Both the position numbers and the translations under genes were made by a program. The notes below the pieces were generated by a model. That model did not search any database. It had not been told where the DNA came from and saw only the letters and a program-made list of their open reading frames with translations. 64,000 nt of DNA from JBEVJC01 sp040510375 (GTDB lineage Bacteria > Bacteroidota > Bacteroidia > Chitinophagales > Chitinophagaceae). This document shows, in pieces, positions 52,381 through 61,319 of the stretch; position 1 is the first letter of the stretch; every line of letters begins with the position of its first letter. The stretch lies in assembly GCA_040510375.1 (NCBI GenBank), contig JBEVJC010000012.1, positions 1 to 64,000 of the forward strand. Reading direction: 5' to 3'.

Positions 52381-52927
52381 AGCAAACATTCTTATTTTTA
52401 TTTTTTCAGTAATTGTTTTTGCAGCCGTGGCGCTGCTTAGCAGGGTGCAGCTTAACCTGGACCTGGGTTTTGATGTACATATATTTGCCCTGTTCAATGC
52501 CATCGTAAATTCTGTTGTGGCGGTATTACTCGTAGCGGCCCTGCTGGCAGTTAAAAGCAAACACTACCTGCTTCACAAACGCCTGATGATAACGGCGATG
52601 GTTCTTTCCATCCTGTTCCTGGTAAGTTATATCTGCCATCACCTGCTGGCAGGAGATACACGTTTCGGCGACCTTAACCATGATGGCCTGCTCTCTGAAA
52701 TTGAAAAGACAACAGCCGGGAACAGCCGGATGATTTATTATATCATCCTGGTAACACATATCCCGCTGGCTGCTATCATACTTCCTTTTATTTTATTTAC
52801 CGCCTACCGCGGACTGACAGGCGATTTCACCCGTCATAAAAAACTTGCCCGCATCACCTGGCCTATCTGGTTTTATGTGGCGGTAACCGGGGTGGTGGTA
52901 TACTGGATGATCAGTCCTTACTATTAA
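52346..52927 (+). CDS. DUF420 integral membrane protein
   Basis: A 193-residue protein starting at the ATG at 52346, which overlaps the end of the SCO gene by 35 bases in another frame. It has five hydrophobic helices (ILIFIFSVIVFAAVALLSRV, ALFNAIVNSVVAVLLVAALL, RLMITAMVLSILFLVSYICH, YYIILVTHIPLAAIILPFIL, WPIWFYVAVTGVVVYWMISP). DUF420 genes commonly sit beside sco and oxidase genes; a role in oxidase or copper handling is inferred. The tail SPYY-stop is the template of a repeat downstream. Confidence 0.88.
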   Translation: MLTAVWKRNDRKANILIFIFSVIVFAAVALLSRVQLNLDLGFDVHIFALFNAIVNSVVAVLLVAALLAVKSKHYLLHKRLMITAMVLSILFLVSYICHHLLAGDTRFGDLNHDGLLSEIEKTTAGNSRMIYYIILVTHIPLAAIILPFILFTAYRGLTGDFTRHKKLARITWPIWFYVAVTGVVVYWMISPYY

Positions 52928-53105
52928 CGGATACTCTGGAGATATTGAGGCGAACAATCGCGGCCAACCCCTATCCGGTGAGGCTGGTGATCGCTTGCGC
53001 CTGCCACACTATTAAGGGTTACTCCGGATTTATTGAAGGTGAATGATCGCGGCCAACTTATACCCGGTGCGGCTGTGATCGCGTACGTCCACCACTTATT
53101 TCGCT
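52913..53105 (+). repeat. tandem copies of the 3' end of the DUF420 gene (about 87 bp)
   Basis: ACTATTAACGGATACTCTGG (the gene end) is matched 88 bases later by ACTATTAAGGGTTACTCCGG. The next blocks also match, AATCGCGGCCAACCCCTATC with GATCGCGGCCAACTTATACC, then CGGTGAGGCTGGTGATCGC with CGGTGCGGCTGTGATCGC. A third, weaker start (CCACCACTTATTTCGCTG) lies about 86 bases further. No gene is supported in 52928-53223. Confidence 0.85.
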
Positions 53106-53223
53106 GAAGCGATTGGGGCAGACGGCGGCCTGGTCTTTAACCACAGGCCGGCCCTGGTATGTGCCCATCTTTTTATGTAGCGTCAGTGACATACATTACT
53201 TTTAAGGAATTCATTTCAACTTT

Positions 53224-54789
53224 ATGGACACGGTTTTATATATACTGCTCGGTTTTATATCGGGCTTTGTGCTGGCCTGGCTTTTTAAAAAGCCCCAGGT
53301 ACCAGATAACAGCGCGTTGATTGGTGAAATAGCTGGTCTTCGCTCCCAGCTGGATATGGCCCGCCAGGAAAAGGTTCAGCTTGTTGCGGCAGCAGAGAGA
53401 TTGTCAGGGCTGCTTGCGGAAGAAACGAAGGAGCTTCGCCAGTCAGACCTCAGGGTGACTGAGCTGGTGACAAGAATGGAAAATAAAGACTACGAACTTT
53501 CTGCCCTGAAGACTGAGTTGCAGGGGATAAACGAACGTTTTCAATCGCTGGGACAGGAACTTGCCCGTGCCCAGCGCCAGTTACATCATACAGAAACTGA
53601 ATTAAAATTTCGCATCGAACAACTTGATACAAACAGGACCGAGCTGGAAAAAATAGGAACGAAGTTTTCCCAGGAATTTGAAATACTTGCCCGCAAGGTG
53701 CTGGATGAAAAGACGGAAAGGTTTGACAAACACCAGGAAAAAAGTCTCTCGGAAATACTGACCCCTCTGAAAGAAAATATCCATCAGTTTAAGACCGAAT
53801 TTGAAACGAAGTATAACAAGGAATCGGACGACCGCATTTCATTGCGGGAACAGATCCGGCATATGATGGAACTTAACCAGACGCTTTCCACGCAGGCCAA
53901 CAACCTGACCAATGCATTACGTGGCCAGGTGAAACAACAGGGCAACTGGGGAGAAATGATGCTTGAAAGTATTCTTGAACACGCCGATCTCCAGAAAGGG
54001 ATCCATTATTTTCCGCAGGAGCATACAACGGGGGAAGACGGGCAGCGCCTGTTTCCGGATATTATTGTCCGGTACCCGGATAAGCGGAGCCTGGTGATCG
54101 ATTCAAAGGTTTCACTGTTGCATTACGAGCAGTATTGTTCAGCCACGGAACCTGATAAACAACGTGCGTCGCTGGACCAGTTGCTTCAATCGGTTTACCG
54201 GCATATTGATGGACTGAGCGCTAAAAAATACCAGGATGCTGTTGGCTCACTTGACTTTGTATTGTTGTTCGTTCCGGTGGAAGGGGCATATATCACCATG
54301 ATGCAGGGAGACCGCGAACTCTCTCAGTACGCTTATAAAAAAAGGGTGCTGCTGATGAGTTCCACCAACCTGATTGCAGCAATGAAACTGGTATATGATC
54401 TCTGGAAGCGGGAGGGGATCAGCCAGAATGCGCAGGAGATAGCTGAAAAGGCGGTTAAGATTTATGAAAAACTTGCTGCTTTTATTGCAGAATTTGAAAA
54501 AGTGGGTGTGCAGATTGATCGGGCCGGTGACAGCTGGCGCGATGCCCAGAAAAAATTACATACAGGGAAGGGCAGCCTGATCAGCCAGGCAATGCAAATG
54601 AAAAGTAAACTCAGTCATAACAAGCCGGTAAGGACACTGCCGAAAGAATTGGAAGAGCTGGCAATGGCGGAAGAGGAGATGCTGGCAGGTAATGGAGATG
54701 AGTTGGATAGAGAAGAAGGGGATGATTCGCCGGAACAGGAACTGTCGGGGAAAAATGATAGCATAGATGAGGAGGGTGATGGAAGGTGA
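53224..54789 (+). CDS. rmuC: DNA recombination protein RmuC
   Basis: A 521-residue RmuC. A membrane helix at residues 3-20 (TVLYILLGFISGFVLAWLF) is followed by a long coiled coil (about 35-190) and the nuclease-fold RmuC domain (about 230-460, QQGNWGEMMLESILEHADL, LVIDSKVSLLHYEQY). The C-terminal 45 residues are acidic and disordered. RmuC is linked to limiting recombination between inverted repeats, which is of interest given the many tandem repeats here. Its end (GDGR-stop) seeds a downstream repeat. Confidence 0.94.
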   Translation: MDTVLYILLGFISGFVLAWLFKKPQVPDNSALIGEIAGLRSQLDMARQEKVQLVAAAERLSGLLAEETKELRQSDLRVTELVTRMENKDYELSALKTELQGINERFQSLGQELARAQRQLHHTETELKFRIEQLDTNRTELEKIGTKFSQEFEILARKVLDEKTERFDKHQEKSLSEILTPLKENIHQFKTEFETKYNKESDDRISLREQIRHMMELNQTLSTQANNLTNALRGQVKQQGNWGEMMLESILEHADLQKGIHYFPQEHTTGEDGQRLFPDIIVRYPDKRSLVIDSKVSLLHYEQYCSATEPDKQRASLDQLLQSVYRHIDGLSAKKYQDAVGSLDFVLLFVPVEGAYITMMQGDRELSQYAYKKRVLLMSSTNLIAAMKLVYDLWKREGISQNAQEIAEKAVKIYEKLAAFIAEFEKVGVQIDRAGDSWRDAQKKLHTGKGSLISQAMQMKSKLSHNKPVRTLPKELEELAMAEEEMLAGNGDELDREEGDDSPEQELSGKNDSIDEEGDGR

Positions 54790-54950
54790 CAGAGAGTTGA
54801 TGTGGGGGAGGATGACGGTGAATGGATGTGATGGAGGATGGGAGGTGAAAATGAGAGAAGGTGATGGTTATGTTGGTGATGAAAGGTGACATGAGAGATG
54901 GTGATGTTGGTGATGAAAGGTGACAGAGAGTGGATATGATGAGGGGATAT
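54772..54950 (+). repeat. purine-rich copies of the 3' end of rmuC
   Basis: The gene ends GGTGATGGAAGGTGACAGAG (stop in TGA). GGTGATGAAAGGTGACATGA (from 54875) and GGTGATGAAAGGTGACAGAG (from 54909) repeat it, 34 bases apart, and a weaker copy starts near 54836. Each encodes GDxR-stop. The whole stretch is almost free of pyrimidine runs on this strand. Confidence 0.8.
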
Positions 54951-55028
54951 GAGCGGAAGTGAAACCTGGAGACGAAACCCATAACCAGCATGGCATGTGG
55001 TTTGAAGTTTTATCTCAAACTCATCCAT

Positions 55029-55367
55029 ATGGCAAAATATTCAAAAAAAGCAGGGAGGAAAGTTGAACTCGCCATGCGTGAAAGAAACGAGGGGACATTG
55101 AGAAGTGGACGTAACGGGAGAAAGGTGACCAGTCGTGCGCAGGCAATCGCCATCGGTTTGTCGGAAGCAAGGGCAGAGGGTGACAAAGTGCCTGAAAAGA
55201 AAGCACCAGCTAAGAAACGTGCAGCGAAGAAAAAATCTGCAGTTAAAAAAAGAAGCCCTCTGAAACGTGCTGCAAAAAAATCAGCGAAGAAGAAATCAAT
55301 TGCTAAAAAAGGACGCCCGGCGAAGAAAAAATCAAACACCGGAAGAGGACGTCCGGCTAAGAAATAA
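55029..55367 (+). CDS. DUF6496 protein with histone-H1-like Lys/Ala tail
   Basis: The start at 55029 gives MAKYSKKAGRKVELAMRERN, the family opening; the frame extends 13 codons upstream without support. Residues 1-55 are the DUF6496 domain (GTLRSGRNGRKVTSRAQAIA IGLSEAR, split for length). The remaining 57 residues are Lys/Ala/Pro-rich, like histone H1 or HctA tails, with GRPAKK twice at the end as an AT-hook-like GRP motif. Predicted nucleoid DNA-binding protein; role not shown by sequence alone. It opens the stress/DNA repair cluster. Confidence 0.82.
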   Translation: MAKYSKKAGRKVELAMRERNEGTLRSGRNGRKVTSRAQAIAIGLSEARAEGDKVPEKKAPAKKRAAKKKSAVKKRSPLKRAAKKSAKKKSIAKKGRPAKKKSNTGRGRPAKK

Positions 55368-55436
55368 ATTCCTGCGGAAAGTTAAAGAATTCAACTCTGA
55401 ACGGAGAAACGCCTGATAAACTTGCAGAAATGAGAA

Positions 55437-55472
55437 AATAGGGTGTGCTCGTATTTTAAAGCACACCCTATT
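55437..55472. terminator. hairpin between converging DUF6496 and SDR genes
   Basis: AATAGGGTGTGC (55437-55448) pairs perfectly with GCACACCCTATT (55461-55472) over a 12-base loop. On the minus strand it is followed by TTTTCTC, so it suits the SDR gene best, but it may act in both directions. Confidence 0.7.
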
Positions 55473-55518
55473 GTAGAAGTTAGGTTCATTAAACGCTCTG
55501 CAATGCCAGGACAAGCCA

Positions 55519-56388
55519 CTACGAATTCACGATGGAGCCTCCGTTTGGATGTAGAGTCTGTCCGGTAATGAAATTACTTTCGTCCGATGCAAGAAACACA
55601 TATGAACCGGCAATTTCCACAGGTTGAGCTGGTCGTCCGATAGGCGTATCCTTTCCGAATTCAGCCACTTTCTTTTTATCAAACGTTGCTGGTATAAGTG
55701 GTGTCCACACCGGACCGGGTGCTACTGCATTAACACGGATTCCTTTTTCTACCAGTGACTCAGACAGGCTTCTGGTAAATCCGATTATTGCTCCCTTCGT
55801 AGAAGAATAGTCTATGAGAACAGGGTTGCCCTTAAAGGCTGTTACAGAGGCCGTATTGATGATCGTGCTTCCTTCTTTCAGGTAGGGCATTGCTGCTTTG
55901 ACCAGGTAGAACTGGGAAAACAGGTTTGTTTTAAACGTCCGTTCAAGTTGCGCCGCAGAGATATCCTCAACATTTTTTTGTACGAACTGAACGGCTGCAT
56001 TGTTGACAAGGATATCCAGGCGGTCAAATTTATTAATAGTCTTATTGATGATGTCAAGGCAATTAGCTTCTTCGCCAATATCCGTGGCAATAAGCAACGC
56101 CTTCCTTCCATATTTTTCTACCTCACGGGCAGTTTTTTCTGCATCTTCCTGCTCGTCAAGATATACGATCACAACGTGTGCGCCTTCCTTTGCAAAGCTG
56201 ATGGCAACGGCCCTGCCGATGCCACTATCGCCACCGGTGATAACAGCCACTTTGTCTTTCAGACGTCCGAGACCGGGTAAACCATTATCGTAGACCGGCT
56301 GGGGATCCATTTCCGATTCTTCACCAGGTTGTTTATCCTGTGTTTGAGGTGGTATCTTTTCAGGCATCTCCATAGTTCCCATTTTCAT
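55519..56388 (-). CDS. short-chain dehydrogenase, stress-type (YghA-like)
   Basis: A 289-residue SDR with an N-terminal extension rich in Pro/Gln/Glu (about 1-40), as in YghA-type enzymes. NAD(P) motif TGGDSGIGRAVA at about 51-62, NNAA at about 128, and the catalytic Ser-Tyr-Lys as NTASVTA with YSSTKGA. Substrate unknown. In related bacteria this type is common near general stress genes. No membrane segments. Confidence 0.9.
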   Translation of the reverse strand: MKMGTMEMPEKIPPQTQDKQPGEESEMDPQPVYDNGLPGLGRLKDKVAVITGGDSGIGRAVAISFAKEGAHVVIVYLDEQEDAEKTAREVEKYGRKALLIATDIGEEANCLDIINKTINKFDRLDILVNNAAVQFVQKNVEDISAAQLERTFKTNLFSQFYLVKAAMPYLKEGSTIINTASVTAFKGNPVLIDYSSTKGAIIGFTRSLSESLVEKGIRVNAVAPGPVWTPLIPATFDKKKVAEFGKDTPIGRPAQPVEIAGSYVFLASDESNFITGQTLHPNGGSIVNS

Positions 56389-56475
56389 AATATAAAGTTT
56401 GCGGGTTTGGCCTGCACCTCACCCAGGTTATTATAATTCACATTCCACTTTATAAAAACAAACCGGGGGCCATTC

Positions 56476-57249
56476 TTATTTAAACAGTTTTTGCTCATCT
56501 GTATAGTAAGTCCTGCTTCCCCCCACTGCTTTTTTCCTGATCTCAGATCCGGATGGGGTGTATTCGCGTTTACTATTATGCACTTTCATAAATGCCCGAT
56601 ATTCCCCACCTATCACCTCGGGATCATTTTTTTCAATCTCTTTTGCGGCCTGTCGGTAAACTTTTTTAATCGCCTTCATCAGTGCACTGATTTTTGCGGA
56701 TGGGATTTTACGTGCTATAGAAAAAGGAGAGATGCCTGCTTCGTAAAGGATTTCGTCGGTGTAAGCATTACCCATACCACGGAGCAGGTCCTGGTTGCGT
56801 AACAGGTTTTTTACCGTTGAACCTGTGTCTAAAAACTTTTTCCAGAATACAAGTCCCAGCTTCTTGTCAAGTACATCGGGTACAGTCGACAATCCGGGAT
56901 CAAGAAATATATGTGCCTGCCGATGGATATCCGTCAGCCAAAGAGTTGGTTTATCTTTAAAGTTGAATTCAACCAGCAGGTAGGTTGGTTTTTTATCCAC
57001 CGCCCACCGAAACTCCCCGTGAAGCATCAAATGGATACCAAGGAGTTCTTTCCCTTCAAACTCCATCCTGAGTTGTTTGCCGTCACGATAAACACGTTTT
57101 AATTTTTTGCCAACAAGTGCGGACCTCAGGGCGGTACCGGAAGGTTCCACTTTTGCCCGTTTGTGAATAACGATCGATTGCAATTTTGCACCCTTTAATT
57201 TCCGGGTGAGGTTTTTACTGAAAGCTTCGAGGTCGGGGATCTCTGGCAT
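56476..57249 (-). CDS. Fpg/Nei-family DNA glycosylase, zinc-less
   Basis: A 257-residue member of the Fpg/Nei family that begins MPEIPDLEAF, with the catalytic Pro2 and Glu3. The H2TH region is visible (LLRNQDLLRGMGNAYTDEIL). The C-terminal finger has no Cys (HNSKREYTPSGSEIRKKAVG and following), so this is a zinc-less variant like those known from NEIL1. It removes oxidised bases; exact lesion preference is not predictable. It diverges from the second glycosylase gene across a 99-bp spacer. Confidence 0.9.
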   Translation of the reverse strand: MPEIPDLEAFSKNLTRKLKGAKLQSIVIHKRAKVEPSGTALRSALVGKKLKRVYRDGKQLRMEFEGKELLGIHLMLHGEFRWAVDKKPTYLLVEFNFKDKPTLWLTDIHRQAHIFLDPGLSTVPDVLDKKLGLVFWKKFLDTGSTVKNLLRNQDLLRGMGNAYTDEILYEAGISPFSIARKIPSAKISALMKAIKKVYRQAAKEIEKNDPEVIGGEYRAFMKVHNSKREYTPSGSEIRKKAVGGSRTYYTDEQKLFK

Positions 57250-57348
57250 ATCGTTGTTTAATGAAAAAAATGCAAAAACTTGACCAATATGGTTGAATTA
57301 TCCCTGGGTTAAAGGCATAGCTTTTGTAACTCCCTTAAAAATTTCAAC

Positions 57349-58089
57349 ATGCCCGAAGGACCTTCGATTATCATAATGAGAGATGCGGTGATGCATTTCA
57401 GGGGCAAAACAATTGTTGATGTATGGGGTAGCGGAAAGTTTACACCGGAACTACTCCTGAATAAAAAACTCAGGGCCATCCGGTCCCTTGGCAAACAACT
57501 CTTCCTAACAGTTAAGGGGACTACCATCAGGGTTCACCTGTTAATGTTTGGATCGTACAGCCTGAACGAACAGAACCGGCCGGATAGCCGGGTGCGACTG
57601 GCAATGACCTTTCCCAAAGGAGGCGTATTTTTTTATACCTGCTCTGTTACTGAGTTAGAGGGTGATCCGGATACTACCCTTGACTGGGAATCGGATATTA
57701 TGGGCGATCTGTGGAATCCCGTAAAGGCCCGGAAAAAACTGAAAGGGATAGGGGAAATTGTAATAAGTGATGCCCTGCTGGACCAATCCGTGTTTGCCGG
57801 GGTGGGAAATATTATTAAAAACGAAGTGCTTTACCGGGTACGGCTTCACCCGGAAACACTGGTAAAAGATATTCCAGCCAGGCTGATTTCCATCATGATG
57901 AAGGAATTAAGAAAATATTGTTTTGAATTCCTGGAGCAAAAAAAAGCCGGCGTATTAAAAAGAAACTGGCAGGTCTATACGAAAAAGATCTGCAAACGTT
58001 GCGACCTGCCATTTAACAAGAAATATATCGGTCGTACAAAAAGACGAACATTTTATTGTGAAAATTGCCAGGTGTTTTATTATTCCTGA
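57349..58089 (+). CDS. endonuclease VIII-like (Nei) DNA glycosylase
   Basis: A 246-residue glycosylase that begins MPEGPSIIIMRDA, the endonuclease VIII style with Pro2 and Glu3. The H2TH motif contains LLDQSVFAGVGNIIKNEVLY and the C-terminal finger keeps four Cys (CKRCDLPF and FYCENCQVFY). It removes oxidised pyrimidines from DNA in the known family. The upstream spacer has TAGCTTTTG, close to a -7 element with one extra base. Confidence 0.92.
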   Translation: MPEGPSIIIMRDAVMHFRGKTIVDVWGSGKFTPELLLNKKLRAIRSLGKQLFLTVKGTTIRVHLLMFGSYSLNEQNRPDSRVRLAMTFPKGGVFFYTCSVTELEGDPDTTLDWESDIMGDLWNPVKARKKLKGIGEIVISDALLDQSVFAGVGNIIKNEVLYRVRLHPETLVKDIPARLISIMMKELRKYCFEFLEQKKAGVLKRNWQVYTKKICKRCDLPFNKKYIGRTKRRTFYCENCQVFYYS

Positions 58090-58111
58090 CCTTATGAAAA
58101 ACCCGGTTGGA

Positions 58112-58540
58112 TTAAGGTGAGGACATTTTCTTTTTCAGCAAGGTTCTCCGGCGATACCATTTACCCAGGGGCTCAGGTTGATACAATGGCTTTCCTTTTT
58201 TATCAGTCAGGCCGGTGGTTTTCATCAGGGCCTTGCTGATTGCTTCCACCTTCTTTCCCTTAAGTTTCCCGGAACCTGGAGTGTATAGTTTTTCAAAAAC
58301 CCCGATCGCCTCATTGATTACCTGCCATTCCATCTTATAATTTTTTTCCTTCCGGTAAAGGATCATTAACCGATGCCAGGAACCTTCGTGGGTGGGGTTT
58401 ACTTTCAGGTCCTGGTGATAGGCCTCCATTGCTTCGGCATAGTCTTCATTATATTCGTAGTCCCGGGCAATATCACGCCAGTCTTCATCAGGATCCTTCG
58501 TCAGCTTAAGTTTTTTACTGCTGTTGTGAACGACTCTCAT
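58112..58540 (-). CDS. small TPR-like protein
   Basis: A 142-residue helical protein with a tetratricopeptide-like pair (YEYNEDYAEAMEAYHQDLKV then THEGSWHRLMILYRKEKNYK). The C-terminal half is basic (KKGKPLYQPEPLGKWYRRRT). Its start overlaps the 3' end of the preceding 79-residue gene by 26 bases, so the two are coupled. It has no enzyme motif; a scaffold or adaptor role is a guess. Last gene of a three-gene unit led by the FAD-Rieske oxidoreductase. Confidence 0.7.
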   Translation of the reverse strand: MRVVHNSSKKLKLTKDPDEDWRDIARDYEYNEDYAEAMEAYHQDLKVNPTHEGSWHRLMILYRKEKNYKMEWQVINEAIGVFEKLYTPGSGKLKGKKVEAISKALMKTTGLTDKKGKPLYQPEPLGKWYRRRTLLKKKMSSP

Positions 58541-58754
58541 CTTGTTGCGTATATTTTGAAAGTATGGCGTGAACCTTTTCTTTTAGTGTGTCAGGACAAT
58601 TGGTATTAAACAGCACATGTGCTGGTTCGGTGCCGAAATGATAACACTGGCTTGGCAGCAATTGTACGCCATCCACATCAATGGTTGACAGGTCAAGTTC
58701 TGCGAGTTCATTTTTCACCAGTGTGATGATTTCCGGGCTGAATGTTGTTTTCAT
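58515..58754 (-). CDS. small uncharacterised protein, 79 residues
   Basis: A 79-residue protein starting MKTTFSPEIITLVKNELAEL. It has one Cys-containing central loop (LLPSQCYHFGTEPAHVLFNT) followed by NCPDTLKEKVHAILSKY. It begins two bases after the oxidoreductase stop and overlaps the TPR-like gene, so all three are one operon. Not a known domain to me. Confidence 0.65.
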   Translation of the reverse strand: MKTTFSPEIITLVKNELAELDLSTIDVDGVQLLPSQCYHFGTEPAHVLFNTNCPDTLKEKVHAILSKYTQQDESRSQQQ

Positions 58755-58756
58755 AA

Positions 58757-60292
58757 TTATTTTGATACTAATTCTTCAATTCTGATTTTTTCAAGATCGC
58801 GGTCGGCCGGGCCTGTCAGTACCTTGCCTTCATAACTGAATCGAGCACCGTGACAGGGGCAGTCCCAGGACAGTTCCGACGCATTCCATTTAACACCACA
58901 TTTCATATGTGTACAGGTGGGATCTATTGCATGGATTGCGCCATTATCGTCTTTATAGATACCGATTTTTTCATGGTTATAGGTAACCACCTTGCCTTCT
59001 CCACGGCTAAGATCTACCAGGTCGGAAAGTTTTTCTGCCGATATTAATCTGCCCGCCAGGTTTTTGACAACCTCCACATTCTGGGAGATGAAATTGGTAA
59101 AACCTGCGATTGGTTTTATGCGCGAAGGGCTGAATAATTTTTCATAGGGTGAAACTTCTCCCAGAATAATACTGCGAAAAACCATTGCGGCAACATTACC
59201 GTAGATCATACCATTACCACCATAACCAGTGCCTACCAGAATATGTTTGGCGTGACCGGGCAGATGTCCGATATAGGGAAGGCCATCGGCTGATTCAAAA
59301 TACTGCGACGACCAGCGGTGAGAGACCTCGCTAACCTTGAAGTTTTTACGGACATGTGCTTCAAGCCGGGCAAAACTCTGTTCCGTATTTTCCGTGTGAC
59401 CGGTTTTATGGTCTTCCCCGCCTGCGATTAGATACAGTTCTCCCCTGACCACCTGTGAGCGGTAATAATAATACGGGTCCTTCATGTCATAGATAAGGGA
59501 GTCGGGGTACGACTGTCCGATAAGTTTCACCGCTATCACATAACTTCTCCAGGGGGTACAGCGAAGGTGAAGCAGGTTAATACCCGGTGGAATATGGGTG
59601 GCATAGATCAGGTCTGTACAGGTGTACGAACCTTTGATGGTGCTGACCTGAACAGGTTCACCATCTTTTACATGATCCACCCGGCAATGTTCCATAATAA
59701 TTCCGCCGGCTGCCTCAAAGGCTGTGGCGATACTTTGCAGGTATTTGATGGGATTAAACTTTGCCTGTCCGGGCACACGTATTGCCCTGGTGAATGGGAT
59801 GCTGATGGGAATAGTATCAACAAATTCAAGCTGAACACCAGCTTTTGTTGTTGCAACTGCAACCTCATCCAGCTCCTTATCTTCCATATCATTTTCGGAA
59901 TACAGATAAGCGTCGGTGTCTTCGAAACCGCAATCTATCTGATACTCCGCGATATTTTTCCTGATCAGGTTTATGGAAGCAGCCGCTGCATCTGCCACCA
60001 TCCTGGATGCATCTTCACTAAAGTTTTTTGATATAGTGGTGTAAGGCGTGTCTAAAAGGGTATTCAGATGAGCAGTGGTTCCTCCGGTGGTTCCGAAGCC
60101 AAGATTTGCAGCTTCCAGGATAAGGCATTTTTTCCCTGCTTTCTGGAGCATCAGGGCAGAACTGAGGCCGGTTATTCCCCCTCCCACAATAATTACATCA
60201 AAGAAGGAGTCTGCCCGTGCAAAATGCATTGGATGATATTCGTCCCTTACTGTTTGCCACAGGCTGATATTGTTACCGTCTCTTTGTATCAT
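58757..60292 (-). CDS. FAD-dependent oxidoreductase with C-terminal Rieske domain
   Basis: The start at 60292 (MIQRDGNNISLWQTVRDEYH) gives 511 residues. The FAD-binding motif is FDVIIVGGGITGLSSALMLQ at about residues 30-50 (DAO-type). The Rieske domain lies at about 420-511 with its cluster motifs CTHMKCGVKW (CxH) and CPCHGARFSY (CxxH). No export signal is visible, so it should be cytosolic. This pairing occurs in a bacterial family with no clear substrate; electron transfer from a Rieske centre to the flavin is inferred. It leads the three-gene operon. Confidence 0.92.
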   Translation of the reverse strand: MIQRDGNNISLWQTVRDEYHPMHFARADSFFDVIIVGGGITGLSSALMLQKAGKKCLILEAANLGFGTTGGTTAHLNTLLDTPYTTISKNFSEDASRMVADAAAASINLIRKNIAEYQIDCGFEDTDAYLYSENDMEDKELDEVAVATTKAGVQLEFVDTIPISIPFTRAIRVPGQAKFNPIKYLQSIATAFEAAGGIIMEHCRVDHVKDGEPVQVSTIKGSYTCTDLIYATHIPPGINLLHLRCTPWRSYVIAVKLIGQSYPDSLIYDMKDPYYYYRSQVVRGELYLIAGGEDHKTGHTENTEQSFARLEAHVRKNFKVSEVSHRWSSQYFESADGLPYIGHLPGHAKHILVGTGYGGNGMIYGNVAAMVFRSIILGEVSPYEKLFSPSRIKPIAGFTNFISQNVEVVKNLAGRLISAEKLSDLVDLSRGEGKVVTYNHEKIGIYKDDNGAIHAIDPTCTHMKCGVKWNASELSWDCPCHGARFSYEGKVLTGPADRDLEKIRIEELVSK

Positions 60293-60427
60293 GGTAATAG
60301 GTTTAAAAATTAAAAAAACCCGAACCAGTCCGATTATCGTTTCAGATAGCTGGAATCCGGTATACATATCTCCCGATTTCCTGGGTTGCTGCTACTGGTA
60401 ATCATGTCTAAAATCGGGCCTGAAATG

Positions 60428-60456
60428 CCAAAAGCCGGACACAGTCCGGCTTTTGG
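60428..60456 (-). terminator. hairpin after the DUF892 gene
   Basis: CCAAAAGCCGGA (60428-60439) pairs perfectly with TCCGGCTTTTGG (60445-60456) over a five-base loop. It is 20 bases beyond the DUF892 stop on the minus strand; the AT-rich base of the stem provides a short U run. Confidence 0.78.
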
Positions 60457-60476
60457 TCGATGGGCAGTTATACGAA

Positions 60477-61061
60477 TTAATCTTCTTCTTCTTCAGCGCC
60501 TTCCTGCTCTGCTTCCCAGTTAATATTGTTTTCCGCAATTTCGCTCAGGTCGATATCAGTTTGCTTTTCTTCTTCCAGCGTTTCGGCCAGAAGGTTAGCG
60601 GCATCATCCATTCCCAGTGTGCGGGCAAGGGATACCAGACCGCCATAGGTGGCAATTTCATAATGTTCAACTTTCTGGGCTGCCATGATGATACCAACAT
60701 CGCGGGTCATGCTACCATCTTCTGTTTCTTCAACAATTGATTCGCCCTCCTTGATAAGGCCTTCCATTGCTTCGCATTTTTTAGCCTGTGGTTTTTTACC
60801 CAGGATTTCGAAAACCTGGTCCAGTCGTTCTATCTGACCAACGGTTTGTTCGATGTGCGTTTCAATTGCTGTTTTCAGTTCATCGGTAGTTGCCGCTTTC
60901 ATCATTTTTGGCAATGCCTTGGTGAGATGTTTTTCAGCCCAATAAATGTCCTTCAGTGAATCGTGGAAAAATTTTTCAAGCTGAGTGTTTCCCTGACCTG
61001 TACCGCCGCTTGGTGCGGCTTTCTTCTTCGCGGATTTCGCGGTGGTGTTTGTGTTTGCCAT
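60477..61061 (-). CDS. ferritin-like DUF892 (YciE/YciF) protein
   Basis: A 194-residue protein. Residues 1-25 are a Lys/Gly/Thr-rich tail; the DUF892 four-helix domain starts QLEKFFHDSLKDIYWAEKHL and continues through QKVEHYEIATYGGLVSLART, with the Glu/His residues of a ferritin-like diiron site. The C-terminus is very acidic (EQEGAEEEED). Family members are induced under osmotic or oxidative stress. No iron-storage size or cage evidence. Confidence 0.92.
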   Translation of the reverse strand: MANTNTTAKSAKKKAAPSGGTGQGNTQLEKFFHDSLKDIYWAEKHLTKALPKMMKAATTDELKTAIETHIEQTVGQIERLDQVFEILGKKPQAKKCEAMEGLIKEGESIVEETEDGSMTRDVGIIMAAQKVEHYEIATYGGLVSLARTLGMDDAANLLAETLEEEKQTDIDLSEIAENNINWEAEQEGAEEEED

Positions 61062-61319
61062 AATTGATTATATTTTTAAATTGATTGATTAGCTGTATAG
61101 GTTTTGCAAAGCCTGTGCCATGGCGGTTTTTCTACAATTGAGACCACTTTTGAATTATTTCCCGTTTAGGTTCCACTGTGTCATCTATTATACGTGCGGA
61201 GTTGGGTATAACAGGTAACAGAGCTGTTGTTTTCATGGTACAGGATTTGATTTTTCTGACAGACCTCTGAACTTTCATAATCAGCAGCACCTGCTCCTGA
61301 AGGGTGAACTTCCAAATCC

